64,000 nt of DNA, taken from positions 310,001-374,000 of the forward strand of contig CAVSID010000002.1 in the NCBI GenBank assembly GCA_963727915.1, read 5' to 3'. Below the pieces are notes generated by a model. That model did no database searches. It was not told the DNA's origin and was given only the letters and a program-made list of their open reading frames with translations. A program made the position numbers and the translations under genes. This document shows, piece by piece, positions 18,472 through 29,709 of the stretch; position 1 is the first letter of the stretch; each line of letters begins with the position of its first letter. This stretch comes from CAWAND01 sp963727915. Its GTDB lineage: Bacteria; Chloroflexota; Anaerolineae; Anaerolineales; E44-bin32.

Positions 18472-19371
18472 ATGGCGGATTTGGGTTTCATCGGCCTGGG
18501 CATCATGGGCGGGGGGATGGCCAGCAATCTTGTAAAGGCCGGATTTCGTCGTTCATGTTGTGGAACCGGTCACCGGGCAAGATGGAGTCCTTGGTGTCAT
18601 CGGGCGCGGTCCCGGCTGCGTCGGCCGCAGACGTGGCACACAACGCAGATGTGATCTTTATCTGCGTCAGTGACACCCCCGATGTCGAGCAGGTCATCCT
18701 CGGCGAGGAAGGGGTTCTTAAGGGTGCGCGTCAGGGGGCATTGGTCGTGGACATGAGCACCATTCGACCCAGCTCTGCGCAGACCCTTGCCGCAGAACTG
18801 GCGGAGCGCCGGAATTCACATGCTCGATGCGCCTGTCAGCGGAGGCAGTGAGGGCGCCAAGGCAGGGACGCTGGCGATCATGGTAGGGGGCGAGGCCGAT
18901 CAAGTGGAACGGGCGATGCCCTTCCTGAAGGCGATGGGCGGGCGCATCACCCATGTCGGAGGACACGGTCACGGACAGATGACCAAGATGGTCAACCAGA
19001 TCCTGGTTGTCGGTCATGCCCTAGCAATGAGCGAGGCTTTGATGTTCGGTCAGGCCGGGGGTCTGGATCTGGCGAAGACATTGGAGGCGGTGTCCGGCGG
19101 TGCCGCAGGGAGCTGGATGCTCAGCCATCGCGGTCCGCAGATTCTTGCGCGGGACTGGCGGCCCGGGTTCACCATCGATCTTCAGCAGAAGGATGTGAGG
19201 TTGGCGCTGGAGCAGGGAGAAGCCATGGGCGTGCCGCTATTGGCAACTGGCCTGATCCATGAGCTATATGCGACGCTGCAGCATGCGGGTCTGGGTGGGG
19301 AGGGCAACCATGCCCTGATCAAAGCCCTTGAACGGCTGGCAGGGTTCGAAGTAGGGCGCGCTCAATTCTAG
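18472..19371 (+). CDS. 3-hydroxyisobutyrate dehydrogenase / tartronate semialdehyde reductase family, frameshifted
   Basis: The ATG at 18472 follows GGAGAGAGAA and reads MADLGFIGLGIMGGGMASNL, the NAD(P)-binding Rossmann start of beta-hydroxyacid dehydrogenases. After a shift near 18545 it continues VWNRSPGKMESLVSSGA and VDMSTIRPSSAQ. After another near 18815 it reads MLDAPVSGGSEGAKAGTLAIMVGG, then the catalytic lysine region GHGQMTKMVNQILV and a C-terminal helical domain. About 299 residues when rebuilt. The substrate within the family is uncertain. Confidence 0.85.
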
Positions 19372-19392
19372 AAGGCCATCCCTGGGAATCGA

Positions 19393-20514
19393 TCAATCGT
19401 CACCCTGCCAGCCCACAGGACTGGTACGGGCTCCGGCTTCATCAACGTGTCGCTCGGCAGTCTTTGCATACAGCTGCGTGGTTCGCAGACTGCGGTGGTT
19501 GAGAAATCGCTGAACCTGATCGATCGGAACGCCCTCCTGAAGCATCTGGGTCGCGCGCCAATGACGGAAATCGTGAGGATGGATCGCTGAAAGACCCAGC
19601 TCGCGGGCCGTTCGCCGCAGCATACGCCACACAGCGTTGGGTGACAGCGGCATACCACGGTTCTTCGGCCGGGTCTTGGCGTGGCTTACGAACAACGACG
19701 TGGCCCCGGGCTCATTGCGCGCGGACAGATAATCGCGCATTGCATCAAGGGTGGGGCGGGTGAAGCGGAGGGTAATCAGTCTGCCGGACCGGCCACGGCC
19801 TTTCCCTCGCACACGGACCTGCCAGATCCCTTGCTCGTTGAGCCGGGCGCGCCTGACCTCATCGGCGGAGACCCGCAAGATCTCGCTCACGCGTGCTCCG
19901 CTGTCCGCCAGAGCATACACCAGGGCCCGGTTCCGCAAGCCTTCCAGCTCCTGGCGTTTGGCCTCCTTGGGCGCTGCCTCGGGATCGATCTCCAGCTCGT
20001 CGAAGGCGTGGATCAGGGTCTCCAGCCCTTCCGGGGGCTCGGGGGCGCCGTCCCTGGCCTCACTCGCTGGAACATATGTTCTAAGCAATCGGGAGGCTTT
20101 GCGCATGGCCGACGACGCAGGGTAGGACTCGGGCAAGATCAGTTCGTCAGCCATGAAGCGGAACCAGCTGACGACGGCCTGGCCATAGAGGCGAACCGTG
20201 GCCGGTTCGAGCAGCGCCGAAGACGCCGGGCAGCGCTCGCCGGCCGGTGAGCTCAACATCACGGCCCAGATAGTTCACAAACCACACCAGCAGATTGACG
20301 TCATCCTGGGAGGCGCCCAGGCGCGTCAGACGGCGCGATCGGGCGTCCGGACCGCCAAGTGTCGTCCTGCGAGCCATTTCAGACGTTTCCAGGAAGGTCA
20401 AGAAAGTGGTCAACGGCATGGCGGTAGGTCTGCAGCGTATTTGGGCTCAAATTGCTTTGGGCGCAGAAGGCATCCAGAGCTTCATCAAGGGTTGGGGAGT
20501 TGGAAGGGGTCCAT
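19393..20514 (-). CDS. Tyrosine recombinase/integrase, frameshifted
   Basis: The C-terminal catalytic domain carries the full set: Arg in ADSGARVSEIL, HPHDFRHWRAT (HxxR), LNHRSLRTTQLY with the nucleophile tyrosine, and a lysine in the beta-hairpin. The N-terminal SAM-like core-binding domain (TLDEALDAFCAQSNLSPNTL, QTYRHAVDHFLDFLETSE) is read by changing frame near 20491, 20390 and 20245. The total is about 370 residues. No phage or integrative-element genes surround it, so it may be a XerC/D-like house recombinase or an element relic. An inverted repeat lies 49 bases upstream of the start. Confidence 0.78.
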
Positions 20515-20562
20515 GGCTATCGCCTCCATGGGGCTGGTATCCCAGGACGTGCAATTCAGGTA

Positions 20563-20598
20563 GTCAATGCAATATAACAGACCTTTAGTTGCATTGAC
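20563..20598. repeat. 10-bp perfect inverted repeat upstream of the recombinase
   Basis: GTCAATGCAA at 20563-20572 and TTGCATTGAC at 20589-20598 flank 16 bases holding, on the minus strand, a TATATT-like -10. It may be an operator of the recombinase promoter or a recombinase site. Confidence 0.5.
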
Positions 20599-20886
20599 AT
20601 GAGTTTAGCACAGGGCCTGATGGCTCTGTCAATACCTCCCCCACCAGCAGAATGCGACGTGAAGACACGCATGCTGAATTCCGGAGAAGACGTAGGACGA
20701 GGCCGCAGCGCCGTCGATCTCGACCTGGCGAAGGCTGTCCATCAGGCAGCCCCCTTCCCCATGACGACCTCTCACGATCCGTGACCGGAACGTCACTGTT
20801 CCTAATCGGGCTGTGTGAGGTCTGGAGATTCCAGGGGTACCGGATCGGGCCCAGACGGCCGCCAAGCGACCGGTGGCATGTGCCGC
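20599..20886. other. Stretch without a supported gene
   Basis: Between the MFS gene end and the recombinase promoter there are only short frames on both strands without a recognisable product. The frameshift density around it means a small damaged gene cannot be excluded. Confidence 0.35.
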
Positions 20887-22194
20887 TCAGATGCCGTCGT
20901 TGGTCGCATGCGGGCGCGTGCGAGAGCCCAGACCCGCCGCCCAGATCAAGCCGGGCAGGACGGTCGCCGCGGCCATGATCGCCAGCAGGGACTGCACGCT
21001 TACCGACGTCTCTGTCCAACAGCCAGCCGGCCCCGGCCGAGCTGATGGCACGTGGACAAGCGTGAAGATGGCGAATTCCACTGAGAACACACGGCCTCTC
21101 ACCTTGCCGGGGACGATGCAGCAGCAGCACCTGAGTCGACAGTACCCAGTTGACCCCCGAACCCAAGCCGCGCACGAGCGAGCCAATGAGCACAAGGCGC
21201 AAAGCTGGTCGTTGGGGCGACCAGGGCCAGACCGGCCGCCGTGACGAAGAAGGACAGCATCAGGGCCGTCCGCAGCCGCTCCACACGATCGCGCGTCAAG
21301 CGGCGTGCCAGGACGGGGCCCAGCCCAGTGCCCGATGCCCACAGCAGCATACATCAGGCCCAGGCTGGTGGAGCCGCCTTCCCCGATCACGAACACTCTC
21401 TCCGCCATCACAACCATCGCCACCTGGAAGCCCCCGTTGACCACCAGGCCAATGATCCCTTTCTGGCTGGCGATCGCCAGGACATCCAGCCGGCCCCGCA
21501 AGATAGCGAAGCCCTTCCACATACTGCTCGACGGCGCCGCGAATCGGGTTGCCGAATGGAGCTCGCTCCGCGGGGTCTGCCGGAAGCCGTTCGCACACGG
21601 CTGACGAAGAAGGCCGAGACGAGGAAAGAGCTCGAATCAAGCAGGAACGAAGGATAGATTCCCCATAGGCCGGCCGCCAGCCCGCCCAAGGCGGCGCCGA
21701 AGGCCAGCATCACTGACCACGTGATCCCGCTCAGCGCATTGGCGGCGCCGAGTTCATTGTCATCGACCACATCGGGCAGGATGGCGTTCCGTGCCGGATA
21801 GAACATCCCGCTGATCCCAAGTTGCGCCGCTGTAAGCGCGTACAGGAGCCAAACCTGCTCCGGCTGCCGGACGAACAGGAAGCCGAGCACTACGACCGCC
21901 CGACTCAGATCGGTAAGAATCAGAACCCGCCGCCGGTCGAACCGGTCGGCGATCACACCCGCCATCGGGCTGACCAGAAACGGGGCCAGCATCCGGACCA
22001 CGAACAGGCCGCCTACGGCCAAGCCCGAACCCGTCAGCTGCGAGATCAAGGCCGCCGAAGCGATCAGGTTGAACCAGTCCCCTAGCAGGCTGACGATCTG
22101 GCCCGTCCACAGATTGCGGAAGTTGATGTTCCGCCGGACCAGCTCCAGGTAGCCGACTGGACGGACGGATCGCCACCTCGTGGTCGGCCGTCAT
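20887..22194 (-). CDS. MFS exporter (EntS/MFS_3-like), multiply frameshifted
   Basis: The best-preserved part reads LTGSGLAVGGLFVVRMLAPF, GVIADRFDRRRVLILTDLSRA, GISGMFYPARNAILPDVV and LGAANALSGITWSVMLAFGA, the pattern of the EntS/macrolide-efflux MFS_3 group, including the loop 2-3 signature DRFDRRR. The C-terminal half (ASQKGIIGLVVNGGFQVAMV, GSTSLGLMYAAVGIGHW, ALMLSFFVTAAGLALVAPT, FSVEFAIFTLVHV) lies in several frames down to 20887. About five or more indels are needed. Rebuilt length about 435 residues with about 12 helices. It starts 35 bases after the stop of the upstream FAD/Fe-S gene, so they may be co-transcribed. Confidence 0.7.
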
Positions 22195-22228
22195 GTTGGG
22201 GGCACCGGGCTCTCAAACTGGGGCCCCA

Positions 22229-25221
22229 TCAGTCGTCACCCAGGGCGTCGGCCAGCCACTGGATCGGATGCAAGGCGTTCACGCCGGTGCCATCCTGGAT
22301 TTGGGTTCTGCACGACATGCCGTGCGCCAGCACTGTCCGCCCACTCGTCTGTGCCGCCTCAACCGCCGGAAACAACTTGAGCGCTCCGACCTGCATCGAA
22401 AGGTCATAGTGCTCGGCCTCGTAGCCAAATGATCCGGCCATTCCGCAGCAGCCCGAATTGAATCTCTGACACGGACGCTCCGGAAGCCTGCAACATCTCA
22501 AGCGTCGCCTGGCTGCCGAATAGAGCCTTGGCATGGCAGTGCACGTGGACGTCCACGCCTGCCAATCCACCCTTGAAGCGTCAAGCCGTCCACCGGCCGA
22601 GTTCCATCGCTCTGCGTCTGGGTGAGGAAATGCTTCGATCATGTGCGTGCGCTCGGCCAGGGCCTGGCCCGTGGATCGTCCGGGAAGAACTCAAGGTATT
22701 CATCTTTGATAGCCGAGACACACAGACGGTTCCAGGCCGACGATGGGTATCCCCTGCGCTGCGTAAGGGGCCAGGATTCAAGGTTGTGCTCGGCCATGCG
22801 CCGCTGCCTGCGCCAACAGTCCCTTGGAAATCATCGGGCGGCCGCAGCATCCCTGTTGGCGCTCGACCAGCACACTGCATCCTGACCGCTCGTAGGACCT
22901 TGACCGCCGCTTCGGCGATCCCAGGATAATTGTGCTCGGAATAGGTATCGACAAACAGCAGCACCTCAGGGTTCAACGCGGCTGTGCTCGTCTCAGCCTG
23001 AAACCGTGCGTGAAACCCCGGCCGCATGAACGGCGGAAGGCGGCGGTGGCGGGAAATGCCAACCGCTTTTTCAAGCAGCCCAGCGGCTCAACCCCCAGCC
23101 GCCGACCCAATTGGCCAGACCAGCCACGGGCGCCGCCAGCGAGGACACCATGTGGATCTCGCCGAACAGCCGGCTGCGCAGAGGCACGCCATGCTCTGCC
23201 TGGTACATGGCCAGAAACTCGGCTTTGACCCGGGCCATGTCGACCGCCGTTGGGACACTCGGCTTTGCATCCCTTGCACTCCAGGCACAGATCGAAAACC
23301 TGATGCATCTGCTGGCCCGTCGGGTGCCTCGCCGGCAGCGCGCCCGACATCGCTGCCCGGAGGGCATTCGCCCGACCGCGCGTCAGGTGCAGCTCATCCC
23401 GTGTGGCCTGGTACGAAGGGCACATCACCCCGTCATCCTTGCGGCACACGCCCAGACCCGTACAGGCCTCAACCGCGCCCGGCCAAGCTGCCCTCGCGGC
23501 GATGGGCAAAGTGACTCGTCAGCTCGATGGTTTCGTACTCGGGCCCGTACCGCAGGCTGTGGTGCAGAGCAGGGGCTTCGTCATCGTCGAAGAGCACGAC
23601 CTTGGCCGGATTGAAGCGGCGCTGTCGGATCAAAAGCCAGCTTGAGCTGCCGGAAGGCCTGGATCAGTTCGGGGCCGAACAACTTCTCGTTGAATTCGGT
23701 GTGGGAGAAGCCATCGCCGTGCTCGCCGGACATCGTCCCTTGCATGGCGATCACCAGAGTCACCAACGGCATCTGCGATGGAGCGCATCTTGTCGACCCC
23801 GGCCGCAGTCTTGAGGTTGATCATCGGCCGCAGGTGAAGGCAGCCGGCTGATGCGTGAGCGTACCACTCTGCATAAGTGTCGTGGGCCTGAAGGATCTGG
23901 TCGACTTCCCGCACGTAGCTCGTAAGCTTCTCGACTGGCACGGCCACATCTTCGATAAACGTGATCGGCTTAGTATCACCAGGGACGGACATCAGAAGCC
24001 CCAAACCAGCCTTGCGGACGGTCCACAGGTCGTTCTGGGCCTCAGGGGTGCGCAGGAGCCGGGCGCCCGGGCCCAGATCCGGCGGCGGCGGCTTCAAGCG
24101 CCTGCGGGTCGTCGCCGGAGAATTCGACCACCAGCAGGGCCTCCGGGATCTCGTCGACAAATGTCAGGTGGCGTGCGTAGCCCGGCACGCTTCTGGCGCG
24201 TGCCATCAAAGTGCGCGGAAGCAATTCGACTGCCGACGGTTCAGACTCCAGGATGCCCGGCGTTCGCTCGGTGGCTTGCGCCACACTGTTGAATGTAAGG
24301 ACAGCCAGCAGCGCATGCTTGGGCTTGGGGACAAGCCGCAGGCGAGCCCGCCGTGTCAGGGCCAGCGTGCCCTCTGAGCCGCACAGGACTGGCGCCAGGC
24401 TGAATCCATTCTCCGGTGGATAGGGCTGGGGAGAGGCATACCATGCCGGCGGTTCTGACGGCGAGTAGCCGGTAAGGTAGTTCAAACCATAACCTGAGGC
24501 GCGCCGCCACGTGCGCGGCCAGCGCGCCTGGATCGTTTGAGCGTACGACTTGCTGGATGTCGAGTGCCGCCCGGTAGATGTTGCCTTCCATGTCATCTCG
24601 GCCGGCGATCCCCTTCGCTTCGTCCAATGATCGAGGGCCAAAAGTGGCCCCCGTCCCGTCGCTTAGGACCACATCCAGCGACAACACATTGTCCGACGAC
24701 ATCCCATAGCGGATCGAGTGTGCTCCGGTGGCATTGTTGCCCAGCATGCCACCCACAGTCGCCCTGTCGGCAGACGCTGGATCGGGACCGTATTGAAGCC
24801 CGGCCCGGCCAGCGGCCCGATTGAGCGCAGCGCACACCACCCCCGGTTCGACCAACGCCTCCCTCGCTTCGGGGTCGATCTCGTGCACATGGGTGAGATG
24901 CTTTGAGACGTCGACGATGACCGCCCGGCCCAGCGTTTGACCGGCCAATCCGGTCCCGCCTCCGCGTGGGATCAATGGCACATCTAATTCGGCGGCGCGC
25001 TCAACGATAGCGAACAGATCGTCGTCCACGCTCGGGATCACGACGCCCAATGGTTGAATCTGATGATTGGAGGCATCGGTGCTGTAGAGCGCCCTGCTCA
25101 ATGGGTCGAAACGCGCCTCCCCCCGCAGGTCCGCTTGAAACGCTCGTTGCAGGTCGGCCGCTTCAACCGCGTCAATCATGGCTTTCCGACTCCCTTGCGA
25201 GACCGTCTGATGTTGTTCCAC
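22229..25221 (-). CDS. FAD-linked oxidase fused to Fe-S oxidoreductase (GlcD-GlpC type), multiply frameshifted
   Basis: The intact N-terminal part is a FAD-binding type 4 domain: DVPLIPRGGGTGLAGQTLGR, PDPASADRATVGGMLGNNATG, HSIRYGMSSDNVLSL. A FAD-oxidase C domain follows in other frames (LCGSEGTLALTRRARLRLVP, CLHLRPMINLKTAAG, GTMSGEHGDG). The C-terminal part has [4Fe-4S] motifs (CTGLGVCRKDDGVMCPSY, CLECKGCKAECPNG), CCG-like blocks and an end at 22229. Together this is a roughly 990-residue fused D-lactate/glycolate-type dehydrogenase. At least eight indels interrupt it. The start could be 25221 or 25179. It lies 34 bases downstream of hflX on the same strand. Substrate unknown. Confidence 0.75.
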
Positions 25222-25254
25222 TCAGGAGGGCTTGCCGAGCGCCCTGCCCTCTGG

Positions 25255-26618
25255 CTAGCCTTGACCGGATGACTCCTCCGCCGGCTCGGCCGGAACCCGG
25301 TCGAAGATGAAGGGCTCGAACTCGGCGCCGTAGCGTATGGGGATACTGCCTTCAATCACGACGGCGGCATCCGTGTGGCGGATATCCCGAACGACCCCGT
25401 GTTCGTGAAACAGGCTGATCAGCCGCCCCTGACTGTAGGGGATGCGCAGCTTGACCTGCAGCATGCCCTCGAACAGCTCTTGTTCGACGGCTACCAGACA
25501 AACTGTCCAAACCCTCGCCTGTCCGCGCCGAGATGATCACCGCTCGTTCAAATTCCGAGAGGCGGTCCTGCACATCTTCGCGCCCCTCCAACAGGTCGAC
25601 CTTGTTCAAAGCCGTCACGATGTTGGTTCGGCCCACACCGATATCATCCAGGGTCTGGCGAACGGCCTCGGCTTGCGCCTCAAGATTGGGATGCGTCACG
25701 TCTACCACGTGCACCAGGAGATCGGCCTCGGTGATCTCTTCCAGGGTCGCCCGAAAGGCGGCCACCAGCATGGTGGGCAGTTTCTGAATGAAACCGACGG
25801 TGTCGGTTACCAGAACTTGGCGTCCACCAGGTAGCTCAATCCGGCGCGTGGTCGGATCCAACGTGGCGAAGAGCTGGTCGGCGACGTAGACATCGGCCTG
25901 GGTCAGGCGGTTCAGCAGAGTTCGACTTTCCGGCGTTGGTGTAGCCCACCAGGGCCACGGTGGGGATGCGGGCGCGGCGCCGGCGCTCACGGTGCCGCCC
26001 CCGGTGTGCCCGCACCTTTTCGAGCTCGCGTTGAAGATGGCTGATGCGCCTTCCGATCTCCCGCCGGTCGACTTCAAGCTGGGTCTCACCCGGACCCCTC
26101 AAACCCACGCCTCCGACGGACCCCGAGCGGCCGGCGCCGCCGCCGGCCTGGCGGGCCAGGTGTGTCCAGGCGCGCGTCAGGCGCGGCAGGCGGTATTCGT
26201 ACTGCGCCAATTCCACCTGCAGCGAGCCCTCGCTCGTTTGGGCATGCTGGGCAAAGATGTCCAGGATCAACGCCGTGCGATCCACCACGCGCATGGCGTC
26301 ACCCAACACCTCTTCAAGCTCGCGCTGGTGGCGGGGAGAGAGCTCGTCATCAAAGATGATAACGTCCGCCAGGCGATCATCGGCGAGCGCTTTGATCTCT
26401 TCTACCTTGCCCGACCCGACATACGTCTTCGGATCGGGATGTCGAAGCTTTTGCGATGTGCGCCCTACGACCTCCAGTCCGGCCGTGCGCGCCAACAGCT
26501 CCAGCTCGTTGAGCGAGTCATCAATGCTCAGCGCGCTAGGATGATCGAAACGATCCACGCCTACCAAGAAGGCCTTCTCGCTAGGGCTGCGTGTCGAAAC
26601 CGTGGCTTTGCTCATCAT
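25255..26618 (-). CDS. hflX: Ribosome-associated GTPase HflX, frameshifted
   Basis: The N-terminal HflX domain includes GRTSQKLRHPDPKTYVGSGK, VIIFDDELSPRHQRELEE, VVDRTALILDIFAQHA and RGPGETQLEVDRREIG. The GTPase domain has G1 VGYTNAGKS, G3 DTVGFIQKLP and G4 NKVD. The C-terminal part ends GAEFEPFIFDRVPAE. Frame changes occur near 25920 (just after the P-loop) and near 25500. HflX splits stalled or heat-damaged ribosomes. A TATAAT 9 nt upstream of the ATG at 26618 suggests a nearly leaderless message. Confidence 0.88.
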
Positions 26619-26627
26619 GACAGGTGG

Positions 26628-26633
26628 ATTATA
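26628..26633 (-). promoter_or_regulatory. -10 hexamer TATAAT for hflX
   Basis: On the minus strand a perfect TATAAT ends 9 nt before the first ATG of hflX. Confidence 0.5.
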
Positions 26634-26791
26634 ACTTGGGCAACCCCTGCCCGCTCGGCCCAACCCGCACTTAGAGCGCCCACCGCATGTGTCATAATGA
26701 GACCGTCATCCATCCAGTCCGCCCCGTCAACGGGACCGATTTGTGAAAGTTTTCACAAATCCCTGGGATGGTCTTCGTCCAGGAGGTCAAG

Positions 26792-27490
26792 ATGCCAGCC
26801 TACCGCACCCGAAACGTCGAATTCGCCAGCCCTGGGGGCCTGACCCCGGGCTACCTCGCCGAACCCGACGACGACCGCACGCATCCGGCCGTGATCGTGA
26901 TCCAGGAATGGTGGGGGTTGGTCCCACACATCGAGGACATCTGCTGTCGCTTCAGTCAGGAGGGGTTTGTCGCGCTGGCGCCCGATCTGTATCACGGCCA
27001 CAGCGCCGCCGAGCCCGACGAAGCCCGCAAACTTGCGATGGCCCTTGAGCGCGACCAGGCTGTGGGCGAGATCCGGGCCGCATCCGAGTACCTGGTCGGA
27101 TTGGAGCATGTGTCGCCCAAGCAGGTGGGCGTCGTCGGATGGTGCATGGGCGGCGGACTGGCCCTGTCATCGGCAGCCGACGGCGCGCAGATCGGGGCGG
27201 CTATCGCGTTCTACGGCAGACCTCTTTCAGCTGACGACACAGCCAAGTTGAAGGTACCGGTCATGGGATTGTACGCCGAACACGATCACGGCATCACCGC
27301 AGCCGACGTCCAACAATTCGAGCAGGGGCTGGAGAAGCTGCAGGTCCCGCATCTGATCCACATCTACCCAGGCACTTCCCATGCGTTCTTCAACGACACA
27401 CGTCCGGGAATCTACGACCCGGCCGCCGCCTCTGACGCCTGGCAGCGGACCCTGGAATGGTTTCGAGAGTACCTTTCCGACAAGAGATAG
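26792..27490 (+). CDS. Dienelactone hydrolase family protein
   Basis: The ATG at 26792 follows CCAGGAGGTC. The 232-residue alpha/beta hydrolase has the nucleophile cysteine in VGVVGWCMGGGLAL, the acid in LYAEHDHGI, and the histidine in PGTSHAFFNDTRP, the Cys-Asp-His triad of dienelactone hydrolase. An early E, in VIVIQEWWGL, is also conserved in that family. Dienelactone hydrolases open lactone rings in chloroaromatic breakdown, but many homologues act on other esters. Intact, single gene between two minus-strand genes. Confidence 0.9.
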   Translation: MPAYRTRNVEFASPGGLTPGYLAEPDDDRTHPAVIVIQEWWGLVPHIEDICCRFSQEGFVALAPDLYHGHSAAEPDEARKLAMALERDQAVGEIRAASEYLVGLEHVSPKQVGVVGWCMGGGLALSSAADGAQIGAAIAFYGRPLSADDTAKLKVPVMGLYAEHDHGITAADVQQFEQGLEKLQVPHLIHIYPGTSHAFFNDTRPGIYDPAAASDAWQRTLEWFREYLSDKR

Positions 27491-27493
27491 TGT

Positions 27494-28669
27494 CTAGGCC
27501 GGTCGCCACGCCTTCAGGCGCGACATGGCTTCTGCCATCCGTTCGGTCTTCGTCCCCAATGAGATCCTGACGTAGCCTTCCCCTTCCTCGCCAAAGGCCA
27601 CGCCTGGGGTGACGCTGACCCCGATTTGGCTGAGCATCCTGTTGCAGAAGTCCGCCGACGAGCTTTCCCCATCGGGCAGCGGGGCCCACACGTACAGCGC
27701 AGCTTTGGGCGCCGGGGCTGTCATCCCGATCGTAGACAGGGCATCCAGAACGAGATCGCGCCGGGTTTCATAGATGGCGTTGCGTTCCTCCAACCAGCTT
27801 TGGTCGCCGGTCAGCGCCGCCGTACCTGCATTCCAGATCGGGGTGAACTGGGATGTATCCATCTGGCTCTTGAGCGTCGCCAACGCGTCGATCGCCGTGG
27901 GATTCCCCAAGGCCATCCCGATGCGCCAGCCGGCCATGTTGTAAGCCTTTGAGAGCGAGTTGAATTCCACGGCAACCTGCACTGCTCCGGGCACCTGAAG
28001 CAAGCTGGGCGCCACGTATCCGTCAAAGCAGACCTCTGTGTACGGGGCATCGTGCGCCACAAGGAAGCCATGTTGTCCCGCCAGATCGATCACATTCTGG
28101 AAGAAGGCCAGCTCAGCGGTGGCGCCGGTCGGGTTGTTGGGATAGTTGAGCCACATCAAGCGCGCTCGGTCGAGTGCCTCGGACGGAATGCTGTCGAGAT
28201 TGGGCAGAAAGGCATTTTCGGCTCGCAGGGGCATGCTGACCACGTCAGCCCCGGCGAATTCGGCTGCTGCCGAGTACACGGGATAGCCCGGATCGGGCAC
28301 CAGTACCACGTCGCCTGGGTCGACCATGGCCTGCGTCAGGTTGAACAAACCCTCCTTGGAGCCAATCAGCCCGAGGATCTGGTCCTTGGGGTCAAGCTGC
28401 ACGCCGAACCTGCGGTCGTAGTAGGCCGCCACTGCCCGGCGGAATTCGTCCGGCCCCCCGAACGGCGCATACCCATGGACATCATCCCGCCGTGCGGATT
28501 CGATCAGCAACTCGATGATCGGCGGCGCCGGCGGGAGGTCGGGCGAGCCAATGTCAACCCGGATGACATCCAGGCCCTGGGCGCGGAGTTCGGCAATCTG
28601 GCGGCCGAGTTTGGCAAAGACATAGGGTGGGATCCGAGACATACGCTCGGCGGGATGGATCGCCTTCAC
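27494..28669 (-). CDS. Class I/II aminotransferase, LL-diaminopimelate aminotransferase-like
   Basis: A 391-residue intact PLP aminotransferase. It has IDIGSPDLPP-like substrate loop (VDIGSPDLPPAP), YPVYSAAAEFAGA, NYPNNPTGA, DAPYTEVCFDG, the Schiff-base lysine in FNSLSKAYNMAGWRIG, and the C-terminal arginine in YVRISLG. The overall pattern resembles LL-DAP aminotransferase/DapL-like and alanine-type enzymes of the I-gamma group. The exact amino donor cannot be decided from sequence alone. Its 3' end abuts the dienelactone hydrolase gene. Confidence 0.88.
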   Translation of the reverse strand: MKAIHPAERMSRIPPYVFAKLGRQIAELRAQGLDVIRVDIGSPDLPPAPPIIELLIESARRDDVHGYAPFGGPDEFRRAVAAYYDRRFGVQLDPKDQILGLIGSKEGLFNLTQAMVDPGDVVLVPDPGYPVYSAAAEFAGADVVSMPLRAENAFLPNLDSIPSEALDRARLMWLNYPNNPTGATAELAFFQNVIDLAGQHGFLVAHDAPYTEVCFDGYVAPSLLQVPGAVQVAVEFNSLSKAYNMAGWRIGMALGNPTAIDALATLKSQMDTSQFTPIWNAGTAALTGDQSWLEERNAIYETRRDLVLDALSTIGMTAPAPKAALYVWAPLPDGESSSADFCNRMLSQIGVSVTPGVAFGEEGEGYVRISLGTKTERMAEAMSRLKAWRPA

Positions 28670-28759
28670 AAAGTAGCTCCTTCTCAGAGACCTGCGCGGA
28701 ACGATGGAACCCCCGTACTTACTTCAGAGTCTACTCTGTGGTTCACACCCAGCCAAGCC

Positions 28760-29692
28760 TCAGCGGCAGACATCCGACAACCACGCTTGAAGGGTCCTCC
28801 CCACCGCCTGCAGGCTGTCGGCAGAGACCTTGTCCAGCGTATCCTGCGGCGTGTGCCAGGCGGGGTAATCGAAGTCAATGATGTCGACAGCCGGTATGCC
28901 CTCGGTCAAGAATGGCGTGTGGTCATCGATCATGCTGTATTTGAGCTGGGGGATAAAGGCCCTGTACCCCAAATCGGACGCTGTGCCCCAAATAGCCTGG
29001 CGCAGGGCGGGATTAGAGTTTTGCTCGTAATACAGCTGCAAATCTCGATCCCCAACCATATCGACCACCACCACGGCATCCGGAGGCTGTTCCAGATGCT
29101 GCGCCAGGTAAGTCGATCCGACAACCCAGTCCCACCCGTTCAACTGTCCGCTGTCCTCGCCATCGAAGAACGCCAGCTGCAAGCGACATCCCAGGTGCTC
29201 GGGCGGCATGACGTCCGCCAGGCCCAGGAGCACGGCTACCCCGGAGCCGCCGTCATTCGCCCCGGGCACTGGCCCCGGATCCGGCTCGGCTGATTGGTCG
29301 GCGAGCGGTCGGTTGTCATAATGCGCCCCCAGGATGATGTATGGCGATCCGGCCTCGGACGAGCTCCCGATCAGGTTGGAAAGCGCCACTCCCCGGTAGT
29401 CGAAGCTTTGAGCGGTTGCCGCCCAGCCGGCGGCCTGAAGTTCGTCGTTGATCCAGCTCTGGATGGCCTGGTGGCCATCCGCGCCCGGGGAGCGATCCCC
29501 GAACACCAACTGTGCCGCCACTCGTGCCAGCGCCCGCTGCCCGTCGAAGATCCCAGGCGATCGCTCCGTTGCGGTGGCGGCCGGCTGTGTGCGCAACCCG
29601 ACTTGCCCTCCGCAGGCGGACAGGAGCAACATGAGCACGCCCACAAGCGCCACACTGCGCATAGCCTCTCGACATTTCGAAAATGGAGCCAT
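28760..29692 (-). CDS. M28 family zinc peptidase, lipoprotein
   Basis: A lipoprotein signal peptide ends with the lipobox LLLSAC. The M28 zinc ligands are in place: H in ILGAHYDNRP, D in GANDGGSGVA, E in AFFDGEDSG, D in VVVDMVGD, and H in YPAWHTPQD. This set also fits bacterial glutaminyl cyclase-like M28 proteins. The mature protein is about 285 residues and likely sits outside the membrane. The start could be ATG 29692 or ATG 29662; the latter gives a shorter signal peptide and has GAGAGG-like purines very close by. The frame is intact. Confidence 0.87.
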   Translation of the reverse strand: MAPFSKCREAMRSVALVGVLMLLLSACGGQVGLRTQPAATATERSPGIFDGQRALARVAAQLVFGDRSPGADGHQAIQSWINDELQAAGWAATAQSFDYRGVALSNLIGSSSEAGSPYIILGAHYDNRPLADQSAEPDPGPVPGANDGGSGVAVLLGLADVMPPEHLGCRLQLAFFDGEDSGQLNGWDWVVGSTYLAQHLEQPPDAVVVVDMVGDRDLQLYYEQNSNPALRQAIWGTASDLGYRAFIPQLKYSMIDDHTPFLTEGIPAVDIIDFDYPAWHTPQDTLDKVSADSLQAVGRTLQAWLSDVCR

Positions 29693-29709
29693 AAGGTGTG
29701 GAGACCTGC

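Noticed and set aside
28052..29293. A 413-codon plus-strand frame
   Set aside because: It is antisense to the intact aminotransferase and M28 peptidase genes, a GC-rich shadow.
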